Shown here: positions 46,780 through 56,999 of the stretch, piece by piece | Numbering within the stretch: the stretch's first letter is position 1 | Layout of the letters: every line of letters begins with the position of its first letter | Source: Gnetum montanum | Taxonomy: Eukaryota > Streptophyta > Gnetopsida > Gnetales > Gnetaceae | Assembly (NCBI GenBank): GCA_015680685.1 | Contig: MNCI01007588.1 | Location: 82,104-146,103, forward strand | Length of the DNA: 64,000 nt | Reading direction: 5' to 3' | Notes under the pieces: generated by a model | Database searches by the model: none | Told to the model about the DNA's origin: nothing | What the model saw: the letters and a program-made list of their open reading frames with translations, nothing else | Made by a program: the position numbers and the translations under genes

Positions 46780-47870
46780 ATGGCCTCAAAAAGAGGTGCA
46801 AAAGGAGGACTTTTGCAACCAGTAAGAAAAATATTAAGAGGCGGTGGAAGAGGCCAAATGGGGAAACAAACGCCACAAGCAGAGCATGAAGAGTAAGAGG
46901 CTTAATCTTTTAGCATTCATCAACAAACTCCTATCATAGAGCACCCTGCCCAAGTAGAGGCAAAAAATCCACAAGCACTAGAACAAGGATAGCACATCAC
47001 ATTGTCATCAAATTGCCTTTAGGCCATCTAGGAGAAAATGATCATGTTTACAGTGATCATAGGGCTAAACTTTAGTCCATTTATGGAATTTTCTCTAGAA
47101 ATGGTGAAGACACAACTCCAAGCATCACTGCTATGGCCAACAACCAAAAGTAGTGAAGAATAATACTTAGGAGAAGTGTACCAATTCTAGCATAAAAAGC
47201 AGGCCGACGCAACAGTCAAGATTAAGGAAGTCTCAATATCTTATTCTATAAAGGTGGTTGCTAAAGCCTTGAATGTATCCAATGAAGGAGCAAAGGTGGC
47301 ACAGCTCTCCACTAGATCTGATACAAATGTAAGAAAACTATGGTTGTAACAAGCATATGTCAAAGATGACAAGGATTACAATGAGCTAACCCCTAAAGAG
47401 AAAATATATCTCAAAATCAACACATACCACTTGTTTCCTACTAAAAGGCTCAATTGAATTTCAATGTATGCAGCCAAAGGAAGTGCCATCCTAAGGGAAA
47501 AATTCAATGCAAACATTGTCCATCTGTCCTTCCTCGAAATTCAAAGGAAGTTCAAAGAAAATAAGGAAAGGAAGTTGATACTTCCATTCCCTTGCCTTAT
47601 CAGGAAGCTATGTAGACAAGCTGAAATCCTAGGATACACTAATGACATCCCTAGTAGGGCTCAAAGTGCTTCATACATAGAGATGTTCAAACCAATGCCT
47701 CCAAAGAAAGACCAAGTAGAAAAACTAGCAAGTACTAAGGGAACTTCAGGTACCACACTTAGTGGTAGCACTCCAGCTACTGGTTAGCAATAATAGGTCA
47801 AGCTAGCAATCAAAGTAGCAACAACAATAGTAGCAATAAGCTCCACCACCACCATCACAAGATTACATGT
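46780..47870 (+). pseudogene. ORF3 of element A (plant-transposon-protein-like), truncated
   Basis: ATG at 46780 opens MASKRGAKGGLLQPVRKILR, basic and Gly-rich. After stops comes a block (about 47040-47790) homologous to C ORF3: SIKVVAKALNVSNEGAKVAQ, then ANIVHLSFLEIQRKF, LPFPCLIRKLCRQAEILGYT and NDIPSRAQSASY. The L-P-F-P-x-L-I-x-x-L-C stretch recalls the domain annotated in plants as putative plant transposon protein, found in env-position ORFs of some Ty3/gypsy elements. A Gln/Pro-rich hinge follows, and then the frame is cut at about 47.87 kb where F gag sequence begins. The coiled coil and C-terminal block are therefore missing. The function is unknown. Confidence 0.6.
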
Positions 47871-47879
47871 TGTCAATGA

Positions 47880-48278
47880 ACCATTTACAAAAAATTACCA
47901 AAACTATCAGCTAGGGAACAAGGAAAGGAGTCATCCTCTACAAAGCCATCGATCGTATAGTTTGGCCCACAACTAGAGCAACTGAAGTAAAAGCTACACA
48001 GTAGATAGGTTGTGTGAGATGTTGGTTCATAGGATTGGTGGAATTAATGAAATGAATGTGCTTAGGAGTTTGATTTGATGGTCAGATCACATGTTGGTGG
48101 AGCAATTCTATCACCATTGAAACATAAGGATTTTCATCCTCTTCATCATTATCAATGTTAACACGACATCCTCCTTTGCTTTGCTAATTTTAAAATTGAT
48201 AACTCCTATTAAAGTTAATATTAGGATGACCCACTTTGTAATCCATCATAATTTTCCTTTGCTATATTTTGGCACTAG
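47880..48278 (-). pseudogene. Second copy of the F gag start
   Basis: Homologous to about 21865-22246: both contain the minus-strand gag start region (VDHPNINFNRSYEFQN in the left copy) and the leader up to 'gctatattttggca'. In both places an A-type LTR starts at exactly the same point. The copy ends with ACTAG, and ACTAG also follows the LTR at 49175-49179. Confidence 0.7.
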
Positions 48279-49174
48279 TGATAAAGTTAATTTTTAATCA
48301 CCAACAATATTGTGATAACAAAACCACATCAATGATGTCATTTATATGATATCATACTCCATGCTACATCATCAATGATATGATATTTTGGAATGTATGC
48401 AACCTTGTAAATATGACACTTGGATGCATGATCCAAAAAAATTTTGATTCCATACCTTACCGAAACTCTTATAGTTTTGTTCCATAGTGTTAGCGATAAA
48501 ACTGAATGCCTGCAGTGTGATGTCTAGTAGTTGAATGGAGTCTTTATTCAAACAGATTGTACTTGGGCATAGTTTTCAAATAGAAATAAAGATCAAGATT
48601 ACTCCATATCATTGCAACATCCACTTAGTGTTTACTTTTTTTACTTAGAATAATGTTTCTTGCTTTCTATCTTAATGTTTTACTTTTACAAAGCACTTTA
48701 CTTTTACTCATTTATAGTAAGCAAAATGAGTACAAATAATTTTAAGCACTTAATTATAATCATTTGGTAAGCCTAGTAGTATTATTGCTTGGTACACCCA
48801 GTAGCATAATGCTTGGTAACCCAGTAATAGTTATGTGAATCCCAAGGTGTGTATGGAAAATCAGGAATGAATACTTATTGCATAGGTTAGATTAGATTTA
48901 CTTACTTATTATCACTTAGACTTAGCAATTACTTTATTTTTATTATGGCTACACTTAGGATCATTTCAGGCTCCACAACGTCAATTATCATACACCTCAT
49001 AGTGCGCTAAACCATAGTCTTAGATTTCACTAGCTCCACGTGGGAAGCTAATGGTCTTGAACTTCAACTCAATTACTAGCATACCAACACTGTCTATCTA
49101 CGATTTACGATCGGGTCATGTGTGAACACTTGTGACTTGTATGGTTGTGTGTTGGATTGCTCCAGTTCTCATCA
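48279..49174 (+). repeat. Right (3') LTR of element A, or a solo LTR
   Basis: 896 bp, TGATAAAG...TCTCATCA, homologous to 22247-23128. Flanked by ACTAG on both sides (48274-48278 and 49175-49179), as expected of a solo LTR or a complete element inserted there. No polypurine tract precedes it; F gag sequence does. Confidence 0.75.
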
Positions 49175-50281
49175 ACTAGTGAGTGCCTAAATCTTGCTCC
49201 TAATAAGTAGATATTTTGCTAGTATTATCATTTCATAATTATCTAATATCACTAGATGATTTGGATTTGGGAAGAAAGAGATTAGGTTATTAGGAGCTTC
49301 ATAATCAGTCATCCTTTGTAGCTTGTTCTCAAAAAGTGCAATGTTTAGCTCCTATTTTTCACATGTAATCTTATAATCATGGACAAACATGGATGCCATG
49401 AATGCCTAAGCTTTCCTCATCTATATTATTCTATGGACCTATGAGCTTTGGAATGAGTTAGATCCTTGGCTAGACCTAGTATCAATAGAGTATCTTTTAC
49501 ACACACTTGGAAACAATGATCAACTACAAATGAAAAAAGAGAATAATGTATAATGAAGGTAAAAGTGTTGAAAATATGTAAAATAAGAAAATTTTTTAAA
49601 AATGCTAGAAATGTCCTATGGATTTTTAAGAAAAAAATTCATGACACTAGAAAACCTATTAGTCCTCCTTCTAGTGCCAAAAATATTTTTGTAAACATGA
49701 TTTTTCATAGATCTACAAGAACAACTCTATGAATCACACATTTTAGTGTATGATCTACAATTGTAAACAATCTTTGGGATAATATATCCTTCAATGGATC
49801 GATGGTTATGAAACGAAGAGGTATGATTCTCCAATCAAATATAGACTTAATCTTTCAACCACAATATAGAATTAATAGAGGAATCGATGAATAACGAAAA
49901 ACTTAATGATAAATTTAATTGAATCTAAGTGATATGGATATGATTAAAATAACTACAAAATGTAATATGAATAATAAACAAAGAATTGATATATGGGATA
50001 GGGTTGAAGTTTTCTCTTCCCAGCAAATAAAGAGTGGTTTATTTAGTTAAATGACAAAGTTTGCTTTCTACAAAGGGTCAAGAGATAATTAGAGTACAAT
50101 TTATAATGGTATTGATTGGAACCAAGGATTAACAAATAGACCTAAATTTATGAGCAACAATGAAGCTCAAATGATAAATTTTGGTGTCTCACAAGTTGAT
50201 AGCTGAATGGAAAGCTTGTTAGCACTATTCGAGGCTAAGTTGGAGTAAAAAAAAAAGTCATTTCTAGATGTTGTCTAGGCT
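49175..50281 (-). other. Probable leader and LTR remnant of F
   Basis: If the A-type LTR is removed, sequence left of it (F gag start) reads into this region on the minus strand, so it is likely F leader. A TTTTTGGCACTAGAAGG-like word (minus strand, about 49670-49690) could be a primer site next to an LTR beginning at about 49694. Evidence is thin: no partner LTR is identified, and the rest is AT-rich without frames. Confidence 0.3.
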
Positions 50282-50921
50282 ATGACACTAGGTGATGTGG
50301 TTAGTAGTGACACTAATGTTGAGGTAGGTAATGTTGACACTAGGCAAGTGAAATTAATGCTAGCACTTGCATGTTCACATGAGGTGACTCGACATGATGC
50401 ATTGAAGGTGCTCAAAATGGTCAAGGATCATGTAGGCAGTGCAAGTAATGCAAGTACTGGTGCTCTCGAGATCTCTCAAAATTTAACAAGGGCTCTAGAA
50501 TTTCAAAAAATTGACATTAAATTCATGCTAAAACTTGGTTTTTATAGGCCATGGATTTTTCAAAATTCCTAGAGTTCAAAACTAGCAACTTGGAGTTCAC
50601 ATTTGGCAACTCAGAACCACATGCATGGGGCAAGGAACGCTGGTGACACTAGCTAATGCTGAGTGACATGGATGATAGCATGAGCATCACTTGTCTTCTC
50701 CTGCTTAAAGCATCACCTAGCTATAAGATGTTGTTTCAACCTTCAAAAAGTTATCGGAATTACCGAAACTGATGCCTATATTTTGGGGCATAGTGAGGAT
50801 CAACTATCAAGAGCCTATTCAAGCCCAAAACACTTTTTAAAATGATGATTTTGTGGGATTTTCATAGTCTAGGGGGATGTGACAATGTCCAAGCCACACT
50901 TGTTCTAGTTACTAAAGTAAT
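50282..50921. other. Unassigned sequence between F remnant and element C
   Basis: Holds a 96-codon plus-strand frame (50282-50572) with a helical, Val/Leu/Ala-rich composition and no recognisable domain, then short frames only. It ends with GTAAT (50917-50921), the left target duplication of element C. Confidence 0.3.
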
Positions 50922-51795
50922 TGATGAGTGGCTAGGTACCCCTACACTCAACCATACAAATACGAGCATTCACGCACAATCCGGTTGAACTCTACAGATG
51001 GGCTAGTTGTGGTATCTAGATAGTTACACATTGATCGTTGTGCACTATCTTCCCACCTGGACTAGTATTTTCTTTGTCATGTATGGTTTAGTCCAAAGTG
51101 AGGTGTATGATGTCGTCCTAAGCTAGTGCTACTCTTAGAGGTAATGGAAAATAACTTTATTTTAAGCTAAGAGAGAGTGGGAGAAGAGAATCTAAGCTAG
51201 CCTAAGTGTGATGAGCATTCGTCTTTAATCATCCATCCACATCTTGGACCTCGTGTACTACTTCTGGGATTACCAAGTGTATATTACTTGAGCACTCCTG
51301 GATACACTATTGGGTTACCAAGTAGTCACACTTAAATGCTCGTGATTAAGTCGTACTCATTCCACGTTTAATAACAAGGATAGTGAAGGAAGGTAAAGAA
51401 ATATTAATTAATAAAGAAATAAATAACAATAACAATTAAGCAATTAAAATTAAGTGAATGCTGCAATGATGAAGTAATCTCAATCTTTATTGCTGGTCAT
51501 GTGCGTGTCCAAGTACGTCACACTCGAATAAAGGTTCCATACAATTACAATCATCACACTACAGGCATGCACTAGGGAAAGAGTTGAGAGGAACTAAAAA
51601 TGAACAAAAAAGACTCTACTTCTACACTTACTTACTTTCTTTTCTTGTGTGCCAAAATGTTTATTTATAGACTTACATAGGAGTCATAATATCGTGTATC
51701 TGATATTGTTGGCCAGGCCATGATATTGCATACCTGATATTGTGGATCTAATATTGTGGGTCCGATATTGGAGCCTGACAAATCATGGTTCATCA
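50922..51795 (-). repeat. 3' LTR of element C
   Basis: TGATGAGTGG...TTCATCA as read on the plus strand. Box starts at 51688, 51702, 51722, 51736, 51750 and 51764 (spacing 14, 20, 14, 14, 14). The TATA box on the minus strand is TATAAATAA (51661-51669). Confidence 0.88.
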
Positions 51796-51975
51796 TACCC
51801 CCATCACTGAATGAAAACTTTTCCTCGAGTCAAACAAAATGAGAATAAGCCCAATTGATTACACAGTGGATAGGTATGGGATTATTGATTGACTAGGGAT
51901 TTATTCATGTTGCAGTGGAGAGTTGAACACAAAAAAATTGGGACATGGACACAAAATTACAAAATTTATTGGAAC
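51796..51975 (-). other. 3' untranslated region and polypurine tract of C
   Basis: On the minus strand: AATAATCCCATACCT (51886-51872), a conserved Asp-Ser-like 'ttgactcgagga' stretch shared with B and D, then GTGATGGGGGTA directly before the 3' LTR, the best preserved polypurine tract in the family. Confidence 0.65.
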
Positions 51976-54770
51976 TCATGTGGTTCCTGGTGGTGGTGGT
52001 TCCTCCATGGGTCTCTTCTTATTATCTTGTGCTCCAGGTTTGGGAAGTTGATGCCTCTGAAGAAGTGCCTAGAGCTTTTCCTCTTTAGTTCGGGGATCCT
52101 ATGTCGTCCATGCTAATGTTCCAATGTTCGATGGAGTTGGCACCTCCCATGGACATGGTAGTTGTAGGAACATCTGGTTGGCCTTGACATACCAAGTTGC
52201 AAATAGCCATTGTTCCTCTTCATAGGTTCTATCTTTGTCCTTGTATTTCTAGTAATCTGTAAGCTATTGAGCCAAGTCTGCCATAACATACTTTTATCCC
52301 TAGTAGCTAGCCTTGACCACCTCTAATTTAGAATTTTCCACTTCTAATTTCTGTAGCATCTTCTTGTGCTCAGCAAATTTCGTTTCATACTTTGCGTAGG
52401 TGGTTACTACCTGCTTCTCTAGCTTTGTTCTCGAGCGTCCTGCTGTTAACATGGCTAAGTTGGCATACTACAGGTTTGCCAATTCCATGTACTCTGTAAG
52501 ATCTTGTATCTGTAGGTCCTAGCTTTTGAGCTCTGCTTGGTGGACAAATGCATAGGTATTCAATATGGCCCACTAATCAGTGTTTTGAGCATTGAGAATG
52601 TTGATATGGGCCTTAGCCATATGGATTTCTTTTTCAACTACTTGCTTGTACATTCCCACCTGGTCCCTGAAGTGTTCCTTCAACTTTTCATGTCGCTTGG
52701 CCTCGTTTTGCCATGTACTTATTTCAATTACCATCTTTTGACAAATTGTGTGCACCTCCTCCATTGAAAGGGTTTGATTTTCTCTAGTCAAGCAATTTAT
52801 GTCCTAGTTGACCCTGACTAATTTTTCTCGCAACTACTAAAAATTTTCTTTAAGAAGATTCTTTTGTTTTTCCACAGTGGTCAACCAAAGATTATCTGCG
52901 GCAAGCTATTTATTCTCCTCTTACAAGGCCTTGAATTCTTTGGCATGTGCATATGTCTATGCTTGTGTCTTGGAAGCATCCCAATCGACCTTCTCTTTTT
53001 CCTCCGCAACTCTTTTATTCTCTACCAATAATTTATTGGGTTGCTCCATCCTAAAAGACTCTAGTTGGTCTGCGGGGATAAATTGAGATAGATCTCACTG
53101 TGCAGCTTGTAGGGTGACGAGCTTCTCTTGGAGTCTTTCCAACTCTACCTCTACATGCTCATCCCTGATCTTTGCCATGACCAGCTTCCCTTTGGTGGAG
53201 ATGAGGTCTAATTGAGTTGCTGTGACACCTTGTGGGATGTTAAACAAGGACGTCATCACTTGTCCTATCTGCAATAACCGATTGAGAACATCCTCATGCT
53301 CTACAGGAGTCATTGAGGGACCAGCCAAAGTTTGAGCATCACGTGGTCCCGTAAAGTCTACCGGTGGCACAACAAGAACATTGAATGATTCCTTGATGTG
53401 GTCTGTGACCACTTCTATAGCTCCCACTACATCTTGGTGTTGCATGACCATGACTGTGGCACCTTCACCAATTTCCAATTGCACTTGAAAGGATGTAGCG
53501 TTTCCCGAGATCTGTTGCGACCAGTGTGATCCCCCTCCTCCTGTTTAGATTAACACCTCACCCCATGCATGATCAATGGAGACTATGGATCGTACAATGT
53601 CATTGATGACCTAGAAGATATTGGCATCATCACAACTTCCCCAGCTAATCGTTTCAGCGATGGCCCTAAGATGGCTCATCGATAGTCGATAATCCTGCAA
53701 CGGTGGTGGTGGTTGGTCTTGTTGGCCTATGCTAGGCCCTACTTCTTATTGTTGACTAGGCCTTGTGCTTGGAAGTTGGCTAGGCCCTGTAGTTTGACTT
53801 GTAGTGGGCCCCACCATCTGTTCTTATTCTAGCTCCAGTGTCTCACCAGCACTTTTCCTTGGGGCTGGTGGCTTCAGCAATTTAGCAAATGAAGCATTTT
53901 GGGCTCTTCTGGGGATGTCATTAGTGTAGCCTAGACTTCCAACATGCCAACATAGCTTCCTAATGAGATAGGGGAAGGGCAATGTGAACTTCCCTGACTT
54001 ACGTTTCTTAAATCACCTTAGAATCTCCGTGAGATACAGATGGGATAATTTAGCATTAACCTTGCCCATCAATATAGCACTTCCTCTAGCCACATACGTG
54101 GAGATTCTATTCAATCCTTTTGTGGGGAAGATGTGATAAGTACTGATCTTTTAATAGATCCTATTCCCTAGGATCAACTCTCCATACGCTTTGTCTTCCT
54201 TTCCATATGTCCTTTTCAACCAAATTTTTTGCACATCAGCATTGGAGCGAGTGGGCAGATGAGCAACTTTTGGCCTTATATTCGAAATATTTAACACTTT
54301 TGAAATGGCTTTGGTAGAGAAATCTATAAGAAAAACTACCAATAGCAACTATGGTGCCTTCTTCTTTATTGTGCCAAAATTGGTATGTCTCTCCCAAGTA
54401 CCAGGCACCACTTTTAGAGAGGATAGGCCATAATGGGAACCCTTTGAGTTAGTCCCTAGCTGCTTTAAGAGTGAACTCAGTGAAAGGTCCAAAGTTGAGT
54501 TCCACGATCACAGCTATTAATGTGGACCCTTCGTGGGTTGCCTAAACACATTCCAGGGACAATGTGAGATGTTGTCCCTGTTTAGGTGCTTCAGCGGCTC
54601 CTCTTTCAGCCTATCCCAATTGCATAGTAATAGGAGGCTCTTGATAGAGACTGAATGATTGTGCCTCTTGTTTTGTACATTCCTTAGGAGACGCCTGGCC
54701 TCTACCTCTCCTTGGTCATTTGGATGAACCTTGAGAGGGTCCTCCTTGCTGTCCACATTTAGGGGGCCAT
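51976..54770 (-). pseudogene. ORF3 of element C (plant-transposon-protein-like, coiled coil)
   Basis: Near-complete ORF3 of about 900 codons with stops and frameshifts. The N-terminal half (54770 to about 53850) matches A ORF3: VIVELNFGPFTEFTLKAARD, TKAISKVLNISNIRPKVAHL, LPFPYLIRKLCWHVGSLGYT and NDIPRRAQNASFAKLLKPPA. A Gln/Pro/Thr-rich hinge follows (53.7-53.85 kb). Then comes a long coiled coil (53.4-52.3 kb; for example VEVELERLQEKLVTLQAAQ and ISTWQNEAKRHEKLKEHFRD). The C-terminal block FATWYVKANQMFLQLPCPWE / VPTP and an end at TGA 51976-51978 are as in D. No signal peptide or membrane segment is evident, unlike a true envelope. It might be a structural, scaffolding or DNA-binding partner; function unknown. 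Confidence 0.65.
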
Positions 54771-54832
54771 CTGCAATCACATAGGGCTGACTATTAGTAA
54801 AGTTATTTACAAAATGTGACTTATACCCTTAC
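54771..54832 (-). other. Candidate intron directly before ORF3 of C
   Basis: On the minus strand GTAAGGGTATAAG...TTTACTAATAG...TGTGATTGCAG, 62 nt, immediately followed by ATGGCC. TTTACTAAT is a good plant branch-point match. The acceptor and start context agree with element A. The ATG frame stops after three codons in this copy, which is decay or means another start is used. Confidence 0.42.
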
Positions 54833-55278
54833 TTCTTGTCTTTAATGAATTTTTTTTTTGTTTCATGCGATCCAAAGTTAGGAAACTTTATGAAAATGTC
54901 CCCTAAAATTTTTGATATTAAGCCCAATTTGATTAGATGGCTCCAAAAATTAATTCTCATGATATGAGTGAAGAGAGAAAATTGATTTGGCAATGTGTTT
55001 AATAGTTTCTACGGTCATTTACCCTTTATGATATCCTTTGGGCAATGATAAATTTTGGAAAATTTACACGTGACTTGGAGCATACCCTTCCCCCATGACT
55101 AAGCTGAACACTCCGGGTTCAGATAGGTTCAATTGGAATGGTAATTAGAGCATTAACGAGCAAGTTATGGAGGTTTCAACGATAGGTGTGCAAGCTAGCA
55201 AGTTTGTAGAAGAAAATTTGAACAACTCCTCTCACATGAATAGTGGAAAATGATGTTGACATGTGTGGGGGGGTTCCA

Positions 55279-55348
55279 TATATATAGTTCTTATCGATGC
55301 GATATCGTGTACCTGATAGCTCGGACCCGATATCGGGTACCTAATATC
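55279..55348 (-). promoter_or_regulatory. Internal promoter-like array before ORF3 of C
   Basis: Boxes GATATC/GATAGC/GATATC/AATATC begin at 55301, 55315, 55329 and 55343: four boxes at an exact 14-bp pitch. TATATATA lies at 55279-55286, downstream on the minus strand. The words GATATCGTGTACCTGATA here are nearly those of the C LTR (GATATCGTGTATCTGATATC), so LTR and internal arrays look related by descent or by shared factor. Confidence 0.55.
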
Positions 55349-55379
55349 ACAGCCTATTGGAAATAGGGTACTTGGTAAA

Positions 55380-56560
55380 ATTAATGAATTTCTAAATTTC
55401 CAAGGCCAAAAATGAAGGATTGGAGGTTAATTGGAAAGGTGCAGGGTAACATTGAATAAACTAGAAGGCACAAAAGGTATAATGGGGTAGAATCCAATAA
55501 TGAAATTCATGAATAGAATGAGGAAAAAGGACATGTGATGGTGCGTAGGAACGTTTGAACTTAGAAGGATGATAAAGGAAAGAATAATGTTAGCAATCCA
55601 GTACTTGGAGGGTATAAAATGATGTGATGGTAATGTGCAATGAGTGTAAATTACAAAGGTTATGCAAGTGGGTCCTCCCCAAAGCAAGTTCCTACCTATG
55701 ATGCCCTTACGTGACCACCCTGAAAATGTCCATAGGCACTAGAAGGGTGAAATGTAATCCACACCAATACCATAAACACACACATGTAGATACCACCATA
55801 ATGAGGTATGAATTCTATGTGATACAAGACACGAGTCACAAATTCATGAACAACGAGATGAGGCAAATCGTAGAAGGGATTGTAGAGATTGGGTCATGAG
55901 GTAATTGACCCAGGGCACAATGAATCTTGAGTGACATCACATTATTTTATCCCATGATGGACAACCATAAGAGTACCATGATGACAAGGTGTACAATCAC
56001 TTGGCATTTTTTTCAAGAGAGGAGTGATTCAGAATTTCTTTGCAACACTTTGATCTTGATCTTTTTTTTTCTTTTTGTGTGGCCGCTTTCGCACATTCTT
56101 CTTGCTCTTTTTTTTTCTTTTTCTCATTTTTTTTGAATGTTTAATCCAGAGAAGCCACCTACCTTCAGGCATGGGTGCATGTCTTTCCAGTGGGACCCCC
56201 TAGAATAGCATTGGGTTTCTCGAGTGAGTGTCTTTATTACGCTTACTCCCATTTTTCGTTAGATCTACAAGGATCTTAGTACACCCAGGCTGCATGGTAA
56301 CTCCTACAGATGTCACCAAAGAGAATCCACAAGTCCCCTTCATGTCACACCTTGACCATTCCCTCTTGGTCCATCCTTCTTCGCTTTGGGTATAATGAGC
56401 ACAAAATTACTTTAAGTTTTAAAGATGTCAAGAATATCATTGTACCCAGAGTAGAACCTCTTATTAATAGAATGGTTGGATGGATGTGATAGGTCCAAAT
56501 AATTAGTTACTTGAGACTTGATAGTAAAGAACAACATCTTAACCAATGAGTTACATGAGT
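55380..56560 (-). other. Post-pol untranslated region of C
   Basis: Reverse-strand counterpart of A 45.0-45.9 kb and of B 32.9-33.1 and 38.4-39.3 kb, for example the reverse complement of 'accttcaggcatgggtgcatgtctttcc' near 56160-56190. The part 56040-56130 is a T-rich run. Confidence 0.6.
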
Positions 56561-56999
56561 GTTTTATTCATAGATGAGATTACCCATAAAAAATAAAAAG
56601 ATAAAACAATAAATAAAAAGATCAACTAACCAATAAAAAGATAAAATAACAAATTGAAAAATGAAAAACTGAAAAACAAAAAATTATAAAATTAAAGAAA
56701 AGAAAAAACATTTATTAATTCTGTTTATTAGAATGGGGGATATCCCCAATAACTAAACTTTTAATCATGGCGAGAATTAATAAATGGAAGGGTTGGATCC
56801 ATGCATTTTAGAAATATTGGGACCTAGTCATATCCAAACCACTAGGTGTCTTTTGATGTGGTGGTTGGAATGTACCCAAAGTGGGGTTCACACACTTGAT
56901 TAATGTTGACATAGTAGGGCAAGTTATAAGATGTGGTTAATTGATACGGGGTTGACCCACTATGGCACACTTAACTGTAAGATGGTATGCAAGGATCGA

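Larger units (their letters stand above)
22247..49174 (+). mobile_element. Athila-like Ty3/gypsy element A (interrupted by B)
   Basis: Bounded by related LTRs of 882 bp (22247-23128) and 896 bp (48279-49174). It has a tRNA-Asp-type primer site, then gag, protease, RT, RNase H, integrase and a truncated ORF3, all on the plus strand. Element B interrupts gag between 25213 and 40578. FMDDF in RT and the NWKK.HLM...GIV motif order are like the Athila branch. The 3' side is odd: the ORF3 is cut at about 47.87 kb, and a copy of the F gag start lies between it and the right LTR. A single simple insertion is therefore not the whole story. Confidence 0.7.

Noticed and set aside
50282-50572. 96-codon plus-strand frame
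   Set aside because: Helical and open, but with no domain and no partner copy in the window. Left as unassigned sequence.
51976-54770. ORF3 of element C considered as a captured host coiled-coil gene
   Set aside because: The same protein occurs in A and D at the same place and orientation in the element, so it is an element gene rather than a private capture.
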